Shown here in pieces: positions 1 through 11,017 of a stretch of DNA of 64,000 bases (position 1 is the first letter of the stretch; each line of letters begins with the position of its first letter). Origin of the DNA: Chiayiivirga sp. Lineage in GTDB: Bacteria; Pseudomonadota; Gammaproteobacteria; Xanthomonadales; Xanthomonadaceae. Under the pieces are notes generated by a model. That model was not told where the DNA came from. It was given only the letters and a program-made list of their open reading frames with translations, and did no database searches. The DNA lies in contig JALCLA010000004.1 of the NCBI GenBank assembly GCA_022647565.1, forward strand, positions 162,344 through 226,343, in the 5' to 3' direction. The position numbers and the translations under genes were made by a program.

Positions 1-630
1 GATGAGCCCGAGCGCAAACAAGGTGCCGAACAACAAGGCCAGTGTGCGCAGGCTGCGCTCGCTCGCCAGTTCCGCGCGCTGCCGCATTGCCTCCTGCGCC
101 GAGGCTTCCAGCTGCGCCGGCCCCGCCAGCGAGAACCCGACGCGCACACCGCCCAGGGTATCGCTGCCGATGCGGATCGGTTGCGCCACGTCGACGACGC
201 TTTCCGACCATTGCGTGTGGAGCACATCGGCCGCCACGGCTTCGGCCGCGAAAGGATCCTGCATTGGCTGGCCGTAGGTGGGAATGTCGCCGGAGCCATC
301 GTGGATGATGCGTCCCTCGCGATCGTAGACCAGCACGTAGCTCACATCGGCCTGCTGCAGGGCCGAGCGTGCGGCTTCCCCGATCGCGGCCAGATCGAAG
401 TAGTAGAGCGGATTGGTCATGGCCTCGGCGAGCAGGCGCGCCATGGCCTCGCCGCGCTTGCGCACCCCTTGCACGGCGGTCTCGTGCATCGCGTCGCGGC
501 TGATCTGGGCGACCGCACGGAAGCCGTCGCGTTGCTGGTTCCAGGCCAGGCCAAAGGCCAGCAGGGTGAGGGCCAGCGTGGCCAGCATCAGGACCAGGTA
601 ACGCGCTTGCAGGCCGGCGCGCCAACTCAT
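1..630 (-). CDS. Membrane-bound sensor protein, N-terminal part (runs off window)
   Basis: The frame is open from an ATG at 630 to the window edge, giving the first 210 residues. A membrane segment lies at about residues 12-30 (ending in FGLAWNQQ). A periplasmic sensor-like region of about 160 residues follows, with the typical stretch YYFDLAAIGEAAR and YVLVYDREGRIIHDG, and a second membrane segment starts near residue 195. This is the layout of the input half of sensor histidine kinases and GGDEF/EAL proteins; the output domain lies outside the window, so its type cannot be stated. The ATG overlaps the stop of the upstream PhnD-like binding protein (ATGA), so the two are probably translated together and the binding protein may deliver its ligand to this sensor. 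Confidence 0.75.
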   Translation of the reverse strand, partial: MSWRAGLQARYLVLMLATLALTLLAFGLAWNQQRDGFRAVAQISRDAMHETAVQGVRKRGEAMARLLAEAMTNPLYYFDLAAIGEAARSALQQADVSYVLVYDREGRIIHDGSGDIPTYGQPMQDPFAAEAVAADVLHTQWSESVVDVAQPIRIGSDTLGGVRVGFSLAGPAQLEASAQEAMRQRAELASERSLRTLALLFGTLFALGLI

Positions 631-1568
631 TCGAGCTGCTCCCGCACTCGATGCACGCCCACCGCGAGCCGCGCCAGGGCGGCCTCGGCCTCGGCATCCA
701 GCGGCACGAAGCGACTGGTGCCGAAGAAGCGCAGCAAGGGTTCACGCGCGTCCGGGTCGTCGGCCGCGGCCAACAGCACCTCGCGCAGGCGTGCCTGCAC
801 CCGCGGATCCATGCCGGGCCGCACCACTTCCACCGCACGCGGGAACGGCTCGGTCTCGTGGATCACCACCAGATCGTCGCGATAGCTCTGCGGCAGGCGG
901 CTGAGATCGTTCCAGTCGAGGTTGGCGAAGGCGCCGGCATCGACCAGGCGCTTGTGCACCCAGGTCGAGATGTTGGCTTCCGAGCGCGCAAACACGTACC
1001 CGACGCTGTCGCTCTGTGGCCGATCCATCGGCGACAGCAGCAGATCCAGGCGCAAGCCGGCTTCCAGCAAGGCGGACGCCGGTGCGATGTAGGAACTGGT
1101 GGAAAACGGATTCTGGAACGCGATGCTGCGCCCGGCCAGTTCGTCGATGGAACGGATGCCGCTGTCGCGTCGCACGAAGAACACGGCGCGATAGGTCAAC
1201 CCGCCGCCACGCTCGGTGGCGAGCAGGACCTTGGCATTGGCGCGTTCGCGCCAGGCCACGGCCATGGCCGGGGTTTCGGTCAACCAGTCGACCCGATGCC
1301 GACGCAGATAGCTCAACATCTGCTGCGCATCGCGCGCCATCAGGATGCGGCCCTCGCGGATGCCGACGTTGCGCATGCGCGGCACCACGTAGTCCAGCAG
1401 CGGACGCATGGCTTCGTAGTGCTGCTTGGGGTCGTCGCTGATGCGGCCCAGCACCAGGGTTTCCTGCCCGGGGCCCGTGGCGATCGAAGCCTCGGGCTGT
1501 GCCGCCACTGGCGCTGCGAACCACAGCGCAGCGGCAACCACGGCCAGGCGGAGAAACGACAAACCCAT
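627..1568 (-). CDS. PhnD-like periplasmic substrate-binding protein
   Basis: This 313-residue protein has a clear signal peptide (MGLSFLRLAVVAAALWFAA, then PVAA, cleavage near residue 24). The mature part resembles phosphate/phosphite/phosphonate-binding proteins of the PhnD family: an early LVLGRISDDPK strand, a central VFFVRRDSGIRSIDELAGR hinge and the FQNPFSTSSY ligand-loop region. Such proteins feed ABC transporters, but no permease or ATPase gene is adjacent. Instead the stop codon overlaps the start of a membrane sensor, which suggests a sensing role for a small periplasmic ligand. The start at 1568 places the signal peptide at the N-terminus; an ATG five codons upstream (1583) is possible. 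Confidence 0.8.
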   Translation of the reverse strand: MGLSFLRLAVVAAALWFAAPVAAQPEASIATGPGQETLVLGRISDDPKQHYEAMRPLLDYVVPRMRNVGIREGRILMARDAQQMLSYLRRHRVDWLTETPAMAVAWRERANAKVLLATERGGGLTYRAVFFVRRDSGIRSIDELAGRSIAFQNPFSTSSYIAPASALLEAGLRLDLLLSPMDRPQSDSVGYVFARSEANISTWVHKRLVDAGAFANLDWNDLSRLPQSYRDDLVVIHETEPFPRAVEVVRPGMDPRVQARLREVLLAAADDPDAREPLLRFFGTSRFVPLDAEAEAALARLAVGVHRVREQLE

Positions 1569-1657
1569 CGCGCATCGACCCATGCCGGAACCCCTGCCGG
1601 CAGTGTCGGCCAGCGTACCCGATCCAGACTGCAGCCGACAGGCCGCGACAGACTGCT

Positions 1658-2404
1658 TCAAGTCTTGCCGGCCTCCCGCGCCAGCCGTGCCATGCGCTGC
1701 GCATCGGTGAGGATGCCGCGCAGGATGCGCAGTTCGCGCGCATCCGGCTCGCCCCGCAGGAACAGGCGGCGCAGGCGTTGCATCACGATGTCGGGGGCGC
1801 GGCCCTTGTGGAAGTCGACATCGTGCAAAGCCTGGTCGAGGTGCCCGAAGAAGCCTTCCAATTGCGCCTGGGTAGCGGGCGGCTCCGACGCGTCGGCTTC
1901 GATTTCCAGCGCCGGTTGCTGCGCCAGCATCGCCATGCGCAGTTCGTAGCTCAGTACCTGCACCGCCGCCGCCAGGTTGAGCGAGCTGTAATCCGGATTG
2001 GCCGGGATATGGATCGCGGCGTGGCAACGCTGCAGTTCTTCGTTGGTCAGCCCGGTGCGTTCGCGCCCGAACAGCAGCGCCACGCCCTGCCCGCTCGCCT
2101 CCAACAACCGCGCCGCACCGCTGCGTGGGTCGAGTTCGGGCAAGGCCACGCTGCGGCGCCGCGCGGTGCAGCCGAACACCATCCGGCAGCCGGCCAGGGC
2201 GGTATCCAGATCGGCGCAGATTTCCGCGGCTTCCAGCACGTCGTCGGCACCGGCGGCCATGGCCTGGGCCTCGGCATGCGGAAAGGCATGCGGCGCCACC
2301 AGCACCAGCCGTCGCAAGCCCATGGTCTTCATCGCCCGCGCGGCGGCACCGATGTTCCCCGGATGGGAAGTCCCCACCAGCACGATGCGGATCGGGTCGA
2401 GCAT
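1658..2404 (-). CDS. trmJ: tRNA (cytidine/uridine-2'-O-)-methyltransferase TrmJ
   Basis: This 248-residue SpoU/TrmH-class (SPOUT) methyltransferase probably adds the 2'-O-methyl group to position 32 of tRNAs with S-adenosylmethionine. The N-terminus IRIVLVGTSHPGNIGAAAR is the characteristic SPOUT motif 1. The later motifs ALLFGRERTGLTNEEL and IPANPDYSSLNLAAAVQVL form the knotted cofactor site. Length matches TrmJ (about 240-260 residues). It is divergent from suhB with a 111-bp shared upstream region, an arrangement also known from other gammaproteobacteria. Confidence 0.93.
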   Translation of the reverse strand: MLDPIRIVLVGTSHPGNIGAAARAMKTMGLRRLVLVAPHAFPHAEAQAMAAGADDVLEAAEICADLDTALAGCRMVFGCTARRRSVALPELDPRSGAARLLEASGQGVALLFGRERTGLTNEELQRCHAAIHIPANPDYSSLNLAAAVQVLSYELRMAMLAQQPALEIEADASEPPATQAQLEGFFGHLDQALHDVDFHKGRAPDIVMQRLRRLFLRGEPDARELRILRGILTDAQRMARLAREAGKT

Positions 2405-2515
2405 GATGGGTGCGGCCTCGTGGTTGGTCGGCGAAACGCCGGGGTTTTGCTAAACTGCGCGGCCTCGCGCGGACCGCAAGGCCGCCCGTTCTTTCACTAG
2501 CGATCGAGTCAGCGC

Positions 2516-3334
2516 ATGCAGAAGCCTGCCGTCACCGTCATGGTCAAGGCCGCCCGCCAGGCCGGAAACGTCATCCTGCGCCACATCGGCCGCCTCGACA
2601 GCCTCAACGTGGTCGAAAAGGCCCGGCAGGATTACGCCAGCGAAGTCGACAGCCTCGCCGAGGCCGAGATCATAAAGGAACTCAAGCGCGCCTTCCCCGA
2701 CCACGCCTTCCTCGGCGAGGAAAGCGGCCAGGTCGGCAAGTCGCGCCACACCTTCGTGATCGACCCGCTCGACGGCACCAGCAATTTCCTGCGCGGCTTC
2801 CCGCACTTCTGCGTCTCGATCGCCCTGCTCGACAACGGCGAGCCGCAGCATGGCGTGATCTACGACCCGCTCCGCAACGAGATCTTCAGTGCCAGTCGCG
2901 GCTCGGGCGCCTTCCTCAACGAGCGCCGCCTGCGCGTGTCGGCGCGTAACGACCTGGGCGGCACGGTCATCATCACCGGCTTCCCGCCGCGCGAACGCAA
3001 GCGCGTGCCGCAACAGCTGGCGGCGATCCAGAGCCTGCTGACCGAGGCTGAGGACGTGCGCCGCACCGGCTCGGCCGCACTCGACCTGGCCTATGTCGCC
3101 TGCGGTCGCGCCGATGCCTACTTCGAGGCTGGCTTGAAGCCCTGGGACATCGCCGCGGGCGTGCTGCTGGTGCGCGAAGCCGGCGGGCGCTGCTGCGATT
3201 TCCGCGGCGCGGGTGACAGCTTCAACAACGGCCAGATCGTGGCCGGCAACCTCAAGGTCAGCGAAGCGCTGCAAAAGCGCCTGGTCGAGTCCGGCTATGC
3301 CTCGGCCTTCGACGTGAAACTCAGCGAAGCCTGA
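2516..3334 (+). CDS. suhB: Inositol-1-monophosphatase family protein SuhB
   Basis: The 272-residue protein carries the hallmarks of the inositol monophosphatase family: FLGEES around residue 66, the metal-binding block [16 protein letters not shown] near residues 82-97, and WDIAAG near residue 208. SuhB dephosphorylates inositol-1-phosphate in vitro and, in enterobacteria, also acts with the Nus factors in rRNA transcription antitermination. The gene is divergent from trmJ and is followed directly by a strong hairpin terminator. The ATG at 2516 gives the usual family length. Confidence 0.93.
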   Translation: MQKPAVTVMVKAARQAGNVILRHIGRLDSLNVVEKARQDYASEVDSLAEAEIIKELKRAFPDHAFLGEESGQVGKSRHTFVIDPLDGTSNFLRGFPHFCVSIALLDNGEPQHGVIYDPLRNEIFSASRGSGAFLNERRLRVSARNDLGGTVIITGFPPRERKRVPQQLAAIQSLLTEAEDVRRTGSAALDLAYVACGRADAYFEAGLKPWDIAAGVLLVREAGGRCCDFRGAGDSFNNGQIVAGNLKVSEALQKRLVESGYASAFDVKLSEA

Positions 3335-3338
3335 CGTT

Positions 3339-3399
3339 CGACTCCGCGAAACAAGAAGGCCGCGCAATGCGCGGCCTTCTTGTTTCCGTTGCGGAGTCG
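3339..3399. terminator. Bidirectional terminator between suhB and secF
   Basis: The inner hairpin has arms AACAAGAAGGCCGCGC and GCGCGGCCTTCTTGTT around a 3-nt loop (about 3350-3384). An outer pair (CGACTCCGC / GCGGAGTCG) extends it to 3339-3399. It sits between convergent suhB and secF; the A-rich and T-rich arm ends would serve termination in both directions. Confidence 0.9.
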
Positions 3400-3400
3400 A

Positions 3401-4339
3401 TCAGGGCCGGCGTGCCAGCTCCGCCTCGTCGCGCGCCCTGGGCATCAGGTCCTGCTTGCTGGCGCCCAGCCAGTACAGCAGGGGGCAGGCCACGAAGATC
3501 GAGGACAGGGTGCCGAGCACGATGCCGAACATCTGCGCCGCCGCCATGCCTTCGAGCGAGTTGCCTCCGTACAGGTACAGCGCCAGCACGGTGAGGAAGG
3601 CGACGAACGAGGTGATGACGGTACGCGAGAGCGTCTGGTTGACCGAACGGTTCAGCACTTCTCCGGCCGAGATCTTGTGCAGGGCACGGAAATTCTCGCG
3701 CACGCGGTCGAACACCACGATCTTGTCGTTGATCGAATAGCCCATCACCGACAATACGCCCGCCAGCACCGCGAGGTCGAATTCGCGCTGGGTGAAGGCA
3801 AACAGGCCGACCGTCACGAGTACGTCGAACAGGGTAGTGGCGATGGCCGACACCGCGAACTTCCACTCGAAGCGGAAGGTGATGTAGATGACGAATCCGA
3901 TCGCCACGAACACCACGGCGAGAACGCCGTTCTGGGCCAACTCCTTGCCGACCTGCGGGCCGACGAAGCCGCTGTCCACCACGCGGCCGGGGTTGCCCGG
4001 CGTGGAAATCACTTCCAGCACCGCGCCGCCGGTCTGGGCGGCGTTTTCCTGCCCGGCCTGCGGACGCAACCGCACCACGATGTCGGTCTCGGAACCGAAC
4101 GCCTGCACCGTGGCACTTTCATAGCCCTTCTCTTCCAGGGTCTTGCGCACCGCGTCCAGATCCACCGGCTTCTCGAACTCGAACTCGGCCACGGTGCCGC
4201 CGGTGAAGTCGAGCGCGAAGTTGAGGCCGCGTGTGGCAAGCAACGCGATCGCGCCCACCAGAAGCACCAGCGTGAGGGCGAGCGCGAGCGAGCGCAGGCG
4301 CAGGAAGTCGATCTTGCTGTCGTAGGGAAAAACGTTCAT
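3401..4339 (-). CDS. secF: Protein translocase subunit SecF
   Basis: The 312-residue inner-membrane protein is the smaller partner of SecD in the Sec accessory complex, which uses the proton gradient to help exported proteins leave the SecYEG channel. It has a first membrane helix at about residues 17-36, the conserved LDFTGGT motif around residue 43, a periplasmic P1 region, and the five C-terminal helices including the GYSINDKIVVFDRVREN signature of SecF. It follows secD after 16 bp and is last in the queA-tgt-yajC-secD-secF operon. Confidence 0.96.
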   Translation of the reverse strand: MNVFPYDSKIDFLRLRSLALALTLVLLVGAIALLATRGLNFALDFTGGTVAEFEFEKPVDLDAVRKTLEEKGYESATVQAFGSETDIVVRLRPQAGQENAAQTGGAVLEVISTPGNPGRVVDSGFVGPQVGKELAQNGVLAVVFVAIGFVIYITFRFEWKFAVSAIATTLFDVLVTVGLFAFTQREFDLAVLAGVLSVMGYSINDKIVVFDRVRENFRALHKISAGEVLNRSVNQTLSRTVITSFVAFLTVLALYLYGGNSLEGMAAAQMFGIVLGTLSSIFVACPLLYWLGASKQDLMPRARDEAELARRP

Positions 4340-4355
4340 TGACTTCGTACTCGCA

Positions 4356-6209
4356 TCAGATCGAGAGGCCGGTCAGCTTGCGCCGCCCGCCATAAATGAG
4401 CGTCGCGATGCCGCGCGACACCGACACCGCGGTGTACATCGAGGTCAGGATGCCGAAGAGCAGCGTGAGCGCGAAGCCCTTGATCGGGCCGGTGCCGAAC
4501 GCGAACAAGGCCACGCTCGCCACCAGCGCGGTCACGTTGGCATCGGCGATGGTGCCGGTGGCCTTGTCGTAGCCGGCGGCAATGCTGGCCAGCGGCGTGT
4601 TTCCGGCGCGCAATTCCTCGCGGATGCGTTCGTTGATCAGCACGTTCGCGTCCACCGACATGCCGATGGTGAGCGCGATGCCCGCCAGGCCCGGCAAGCT
4701 CAAGGTGGCGCCGAGCAGCGACATCACCGCCACCACCAGCAGCAGGTTGAGCAGCAGCGCGAGGTTGGTGACGACGCCGAACATCTTGTAGTACACCACG
4801 AAGAACGCCAGCACGAAGACAAACGAATACATCACCGCCTTCCAGCCGCGCTCGATGTTGTCGGCACCCAGGCTCGGGCTGATCACGCGCTCGGCGATGA
4901 TGTCGACCGGCGCGGCGAGCGAACCCGAGCGCAGCAGCAGCGCAAGCTCCGAGGCTTCCTTGGCGCTCCCCAGGCCCGTGGTCTGGAAGTTCTTGCCGAA
5001 CACGGCCTGCACCGTGGCGTAGTTGATCACTTCCTCGGTGATGCGGGCGGTGCGCACTTCCTTGCCATCGACGATCTTCGTCTCCGGGATGCGCTCGATG
5101 TAGACCACGCCCATTCGGCGACCGACGTTGTCGGTGGTGAAGTCGAGCATGCGGTTGCCGGCCACGTTGTTCAGGGTGACCGTCACCATCGGTGTGCCGC
5201 CGGTCGGGTCCACGCCCGCGCGCGCATCGACGAGCTGGTCGCCCGAGGCCAGGATGCGTTTGTCCAGCAACACCGGCTCGCGCGTGTCGCGCCTGTAGTA
5301 GATGCGCGCGTTCGCCGGAACACGGCCGGTTGCCGCCGCTTCCAGCGCGTTGCCGTCGACCTGGGCGCGGTACTCGAGCGTGGCGGTGGCGCCGAGGATC
5401 TTCTTGGCCTGGGCCGCGTCCTGGATGCCCGGCAGCTGCACCACGATGCGGTTGCCGCCCTGGCGCTGCACCACGGGTTCGGCCACGCCCAGCGCGTTGA
5501 TGCGGTTGCGCAGCGTGCCGATGTTCTGCTCCACCGCGTTGTCGACGATGGTCTTGATCTCGTTCGGGCTGACGCGCAGGTTGAGCGCCGCCGGATCGGG
5601 GTTGTCGGTCACCTGCAACTGCGGCAGGTCGCGTCCGATCAGGCCCGCGGCGCGATCCCGCGTGCCTGCATCGCTCAGGCGCACCACGATCCCGTTGCCG
5701 CCGCGATCCACCGAGCTGTACCGCACACCCTCGTCTCGCAGCAGGGAGCGAATGTCTTCCATGAAACCGTTCTCGCGCTTCTCCAGCGCGCCGCGCTCGT
5801 CCACTTCCATCATGAAGTGCACGCCGCCCTGCAGGTCGAGGCCGAGCGACATCGGCTTGGCGCCGATCTTGCTCAACCACTCCGGCACGGTGGACGCGAG
5901 GTTCAAGGCCACGACGTAGCCGTTGCCGAGTTCGGCACGCACCGCATCGGCCGCGTGGATCTGGGCGTTCGGGTCGGCGAGGCGAACCAGCAGGCTGTCG
6001 CCTTCCAGGTCGATGCGCTTGAAGCCGATCTTGCCAGCCTCCAGCACGCCCTGAACCCGTTCGCGCAGCGCCGTATCGACGACGTTTCCGCGATTGGCGG
6101 AAATCTGCACCGCGCTATCCTGCGGGAACAGGTTGGGCAGCGAATAGACCGTCGCGATCACGAGGACCAGCGCAGCCACGATGTACTTCCAGCGTGCGAA
6201 CTCGAGCAT
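4356..6209 (-). CDS. secD: Protein translocase subunit SecD
   Basis: The 617-residue membrane protein has an N-terminal membrane anchor (about residues 8-26) and the SecD signature LGLDLQGGVHFMMEVD near residue 123. A large periplasmic region contains the LPGIQDAAQAKKILG and LEYR motifs. The C-terminal transmembrane block holds GMSVDANVLINERIREEL and FGTGPIKGFALTLLFGI. SecD works with SecF and YajC during protein export. Length matches the gammaproteobacterial form. It lies between yajC and secF in the operon. Confidence 0.96.
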   Translation of the reverse strand: MLEFARWKYIVAALVLVIATVYSLPNLFPQDSAVQISANRGNVVDTALRERVQGVLEAGKIGFKRIDLEGDSLLVRLADPNAQIHAADAVRAELGNGYVVALNLASTVPEWLSKIGAKPMSLGLDLQGGVHFMMEVDERGALEKRENGFMEDIRSLLRDEGVRYSSVDRGGNGIVVRLSDAGTRDRAAGLIGRDLPQLQVTDNPDPAALNLRVSPNEIKTIVDNAVEQNIGTLRNRINALGVAEPVVQRQGGNRIVVQLPGIQDAAQAKKILGATATLEYRAQVDGNALEAAATGRVPANARIYYRRDTREPVLLDKRILASGDQLVDARAGVDPTGGTPMVTVTLNNVAGNRMLDFTTDNVGRRMGVVYIERIPETKIVDGKEVRTARITEEVINYATVQAVFGKNFQTTGLGSAKEASELALLLRSGSLAAPVDIIAERVISPSLGADNIERGWKAVMYSFVFVLAFFVVYYKMFGVVTNLALLLNLLLVVAVMSLLGATLSLPGLAGIALTIGMSVDANVLINERIREELRAGNTPLASIAAGYDKATGTIADANVTALVASVALFAFGTGPIKGFALTLLFGILTSMYTAVSVSRGIATLIYGGRRKLTGLSI

Positions 6210-6298
6210 GCTTGATTACCGCAAGGGGTCGCCGTCGGCGACCGGGAAAGGGCCGGATCAGGCGATCCGGCGCGGATGCAGCGGCTACCGGGGTCGGA

Positions 6299-6625
6299 TC
6301 AGGCCGTCTTCAGCGTGCCCTTGGGCAACACCGCCGTGATCGCGTGCTTTTGCAGCTTGATGCGCACGCCGTCGGAGATTTCCACGGTGATGAAGGCGTC
6401 GCCGATGTCTTCGACCCGGCCCAGGATTCCGCCGGAGGTGACGACCTCGTCGCCCTTGCCCATCGCGGCGATCATGTTGCGATGATCCTTGGCCCGCTTC
6501 ATCTGCGGCCGGATCACGAAGAAGAAGAACACCGCGAAGAACACCGCCAGCATGATCAGCGGCGAATAGGGCGAAGGCTGCGCGCCGGCGGCCTGGGCGT
6601 AGGCGGGGGATATCAGGAAATCCAT
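6299..6625 (-). CDS. yajC: Preprotein translocase subunit YajC
   Basis: The start at 6625 gives 108 residues, the usual YajC length. One membrane helix covers about residues 23-41 (IMLAVFFAVFFFFVIRPQ), followed by the family motif RPQMKRAKDH and the soluble domain GDEVVTSGGILGRVEDI. YajC is the small accessory subunit of the SecDF complex. It lies between tgt and secD. The N-terminal piece ending in AYAQA resembles a signal sequence, as is common in this protein. Confidence 0.94.
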   Translation of the reverse strand: MDFLISPAYAQAAGAQPSPYSPLIMLAVFFAVFFFFVIRPQMKRAKDHRNMIAAMGKGDEVVTSGGILGRVEDIGDAFITVEISDGVRIKLQKHAITAVLPKGTLKTA

Positions 6626-6728
6626 GATCTGCTCGCTGTGGAAGGCGGAAAAGAGCGGGATGGCCCGCAAAGGGCGCGGATTATGCCACGCGCTCCCCGC
6701 CCCTGCATTTGGGCGGCGCGCCCGCAGT

Positions 6729-8896
<2,168 letters not shown>

Positions 8897-8921
8897 GGGG
8901 CGCGCATCATAACGCGAGCCG

Positions 8922-9353
8922 TCATCGTTCGAACTTGGTGGACAGGATGATGGACGAGTTGGTGCGGTCGACGCCGTCGATGGCCCCAATCGCGTCGGTG
9001 AGCACGTCCATATCCCCCACCGTGGCCGTGGCCGCCAGTGCAATCAGGTCGTGGCCGCCACTGATCGAGTACAGCACGCGCACCTCGGGCATCGCCTGCA
9101 AGACGCGCACCACGGCCGGCATTTGCTTGGGCCGCACGGTCAGCATGATGTGGGCGCGGATGCGCAGGCGCTCCCTTTCGTCATCCAGGCGCACGGTGTA
9201 CCCACGGATCACACCCTCGGCTTCGAGCCGCGCAATGCGATTCTGCACCGTGGTGCGCGACAGACCCAGCTTTCGTGCCAGCTCCGCGGTCGAGGCCCGC
9301 GCATCCTCGCGCAGCAGGGACAACAGGGCTTCGTCGGCATCCGTCTTTCTCAT
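8922..9353 (-). CDS. Lrp/AsnC family transcriptional regulator
   Basis: This 143-residue protein has an N-terminal winged helix-turn-helix (about residues 5-50, with [24 protein letters not shown]) and a C-terminal RAM ligand-binding domain containing [16 protein letters not shown]. Lrp/AsnC proteins bind amino acids and control genes of amino acid metabolism, often a divergent neighbour. Here the neighbour is a class III aminotransferase, 120 bp away in the opposite direction, which is the probable target. The particular ligand is unknown. Confidence 0.9.
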   Translation of the reverse strand: MRKTDADEALLSLLREDARASTAELARKLGLSRTTVQNRIARLEAEGVIRGYTVRLDDERERLRIRAHIMLTVRPKQMPAVVRVLQAMPEVRVLYSISGGHDLIALAATATVGDMDVLTDAIGAIDGVDRTNSSIILSTKFER

Positions 9354-9369
9354 TTCGCCATGCTACATC

Positions 9370-9380
9370 GGCGAATCGCC
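9370..9380. promoter_or_regulatory. Palindrome in the lrp/aminotransferase intergenic region
   Basis: GGCGAATCGCC is a perfect 5-bp-arm inverted repeat 17 bp upstream of the regulator start, in the region shared with the divergent aminotransferase gene. It is a candidate operator for the Lrp-like protein. A GATAAT hexamer at 9435-9440 could be the aminotransferase -10 box, but no good -35 hexamer is visible. Confidence 0.35.
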
Positions 9381-9473
9381 AATTCGGCAGGTCGAAGTGG
9401 TCAAAACGTCACTACCAAATGTCCAGAAACCCCGGATAATGCCGGATTCAGTCAGATTTTCCGGAGCCCTGCA

Positions 9474-10970
9474 ATGAACCTGATCGACAAACTCGCCGCG
9501 CTGCGCGCGCATGGCGGCACCAAGCGGACCACGGGCCTGGGCGACGCCACGGTGCAGCAACTGGCAGCATCGCACCCCGATCTGGTGCAGGCGATCGACG
9601 CCGCCGTGCTGGCCTACGGCGCCGTGCTGAACGACTACCCGGAATTGCTCGACCTGGACGAAGACGCGCAGATGCGCGAAGTGCAGGCTGATTTCGTCAA
9701 TTTCTACGCCGAGGACGCGGTGAATCCGTATGTGGCGCTGGTAGCCCGTGGTCCCTGGGTAATCACGCTCAAGGGCGCAGTGCTGCACGACTCGGGTGGC
9801 TACGGCATGCTCGGCTTCGGCCACACCCCGGAACACGTGCTGGCTGCGATGGCCAAACCCCAGGTCATGGCCAACATCATGACCCCGAACCTGAGCCAGT
9901 TGCGGCTGGCCCAGGCGCTGCGCAAGGAAATCGGCCACCGCCGCAGCGGCTGCCCCTACACCCGCTTCCTGTGCCTGAACTCGGGCTCGGAGTCTGTGAC
10001 CCTGGCCGGCCGCATCGCCGACATCAACGCCAAGCTGATGACCGAATCCGGCGCGCGCCATGCCGGTCGCGCCATCAAGCGCGTGGCGGTCAAGGGCGCC
10101 TTCCACGGCCGCACCGAACGTCCCGCGCTGTACTCGGACTCCACTCGCAAGACCTATATCCAGCACCTCGCCAGCTATCGCCACGAGGACACGCTGCTCA
10201 CGGTGGAACCCTACTCGGTGGAGCACCTGCGCCAAGTGTTCGCAGACGCCGAGCGCAACGGCTGGTTCATCGAAGCCCTGTTCCTCGAACCGGTGATGGG
10301 CGAAGGCGATCCGGGCCGCTCGGTCACGCCCGAGTTCTACGCCGCGGCGCGCGAACTCACCCTGGCCCACGGCAGCTTGTTCCTGGTCGATTCGATCCAG
10401 GCCGGGTTGCGCGCGCATGGCGTACTGTCGATCGTCGACTACCCCGGTTTCGAGAAACTCGATCCGCCCGACATGGAAACCTATTCCAAGGCGCTCAATG
10501 GCGGCCAATACCCGCTATCGGTGCTGGCCGTGGGCGAACGCGCCGCCGGGCTCTATCGCAAGGGCGTGTACGGCAACACCATGACCACCAATCCTCGCGC
10601 GATGGACGTTGCCTGCGCCACGCTCGAGGCCCTCACCCCGGAAGTACGCGCCAACATCGTGGCCAGGGGCCGCGAGTTCGTGCAGAAGCTCAACCAGCTC
10701 AAGTCCGAGTTGCCCGGCTACATCACCAAGGTGCAGGGCACCGGCCTGCTGTTCTCGTGCGAGCTTTCGCCCGAGTTCAAGTGCTACGGCGTCGGCTCCA
10801 CCGAGGAATACCTGCGCGAGCGCGGCATCGGCGTGATCCACGGCGGCACCAACTCGCTGCGCTTCACCCCGCACTTCGGCATCGCGGGCGACGAAGTGGA
10901 CCTGGTGATCGCCCACGTGCGCGAAGCCCTGCTGCACGGTCCACGCAAGTCACGGGCCGAGGCAGCCTGA
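9474..10970 (+). CDS. Class III PLP-dependent aminotransferase
   Basis: The 498-residue protein has the fold-type I class III layout: LNSGSESVTLAGRIA around residue 168, KGAFHGRTERP near residue 209, VDSIQAGLRAHG near residue 306, and the probable PLP lysine K339 in SKALNGGQYPLSV. The family uses omega-amino donors such as lysine, ornithine or 4-aminobutyrate. The active-site segment is less canonical than in ArgD or GabT, so the substrate is left open. The pairing with a divergent Lrp-type regulator is reminiscent of lysine 6-aminotransferase loci, but that is only an inference. The start at 9474 follows a GGAG ribosome-binding site. Confidence 0.85.
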   Translation: MNLIDKLAALRAHGGTKRTTGLGDATVQQLAASHPDLVQAIDAAVLAYGAVLNDYPELLDLDEDAQMREVQADFVNFYAEDAVNPYVALVARGPWVITLKGAVLHDSGGYGMLGFGHTPEHVLAAMAKPQVMANIMTPNLSQLRLAQALRKEIGHRRSGCPYTRFLCLNSGSESVTLAGRIADINAKLMTESGARHAGRAIKRVAVKGAFHGRTERPALYSDSTRKTYIQHLASYRHEDTLLTVEPYSVEHLRQVFADAERNGWFIEALFLEPVMGEGDPGRSVTPEFYAAARELTLAHGSLFLVDSIQAGLRAHGVLSIVDYPGFEKLDPPDMETYSKALNGGQYPLSVLAVGERAAGLYRKGVYGNTMTTNPRAMDVACATLEALTPEVRANIVARGREFVQKLNQLKSELPGYITKVQGTGLLFSCELSPEFKCYGVGSTEEYLRERGIGVIHGGTNSLRFTPHFGIAGDEVDLVIAHVREALLHGPRKSRAEAA

Positions 10971-11017
10971 GCCGTCGCGTTCCGGACTCCGCAAGCGCCG
11001 GAGCGCGAGAGCACGCC

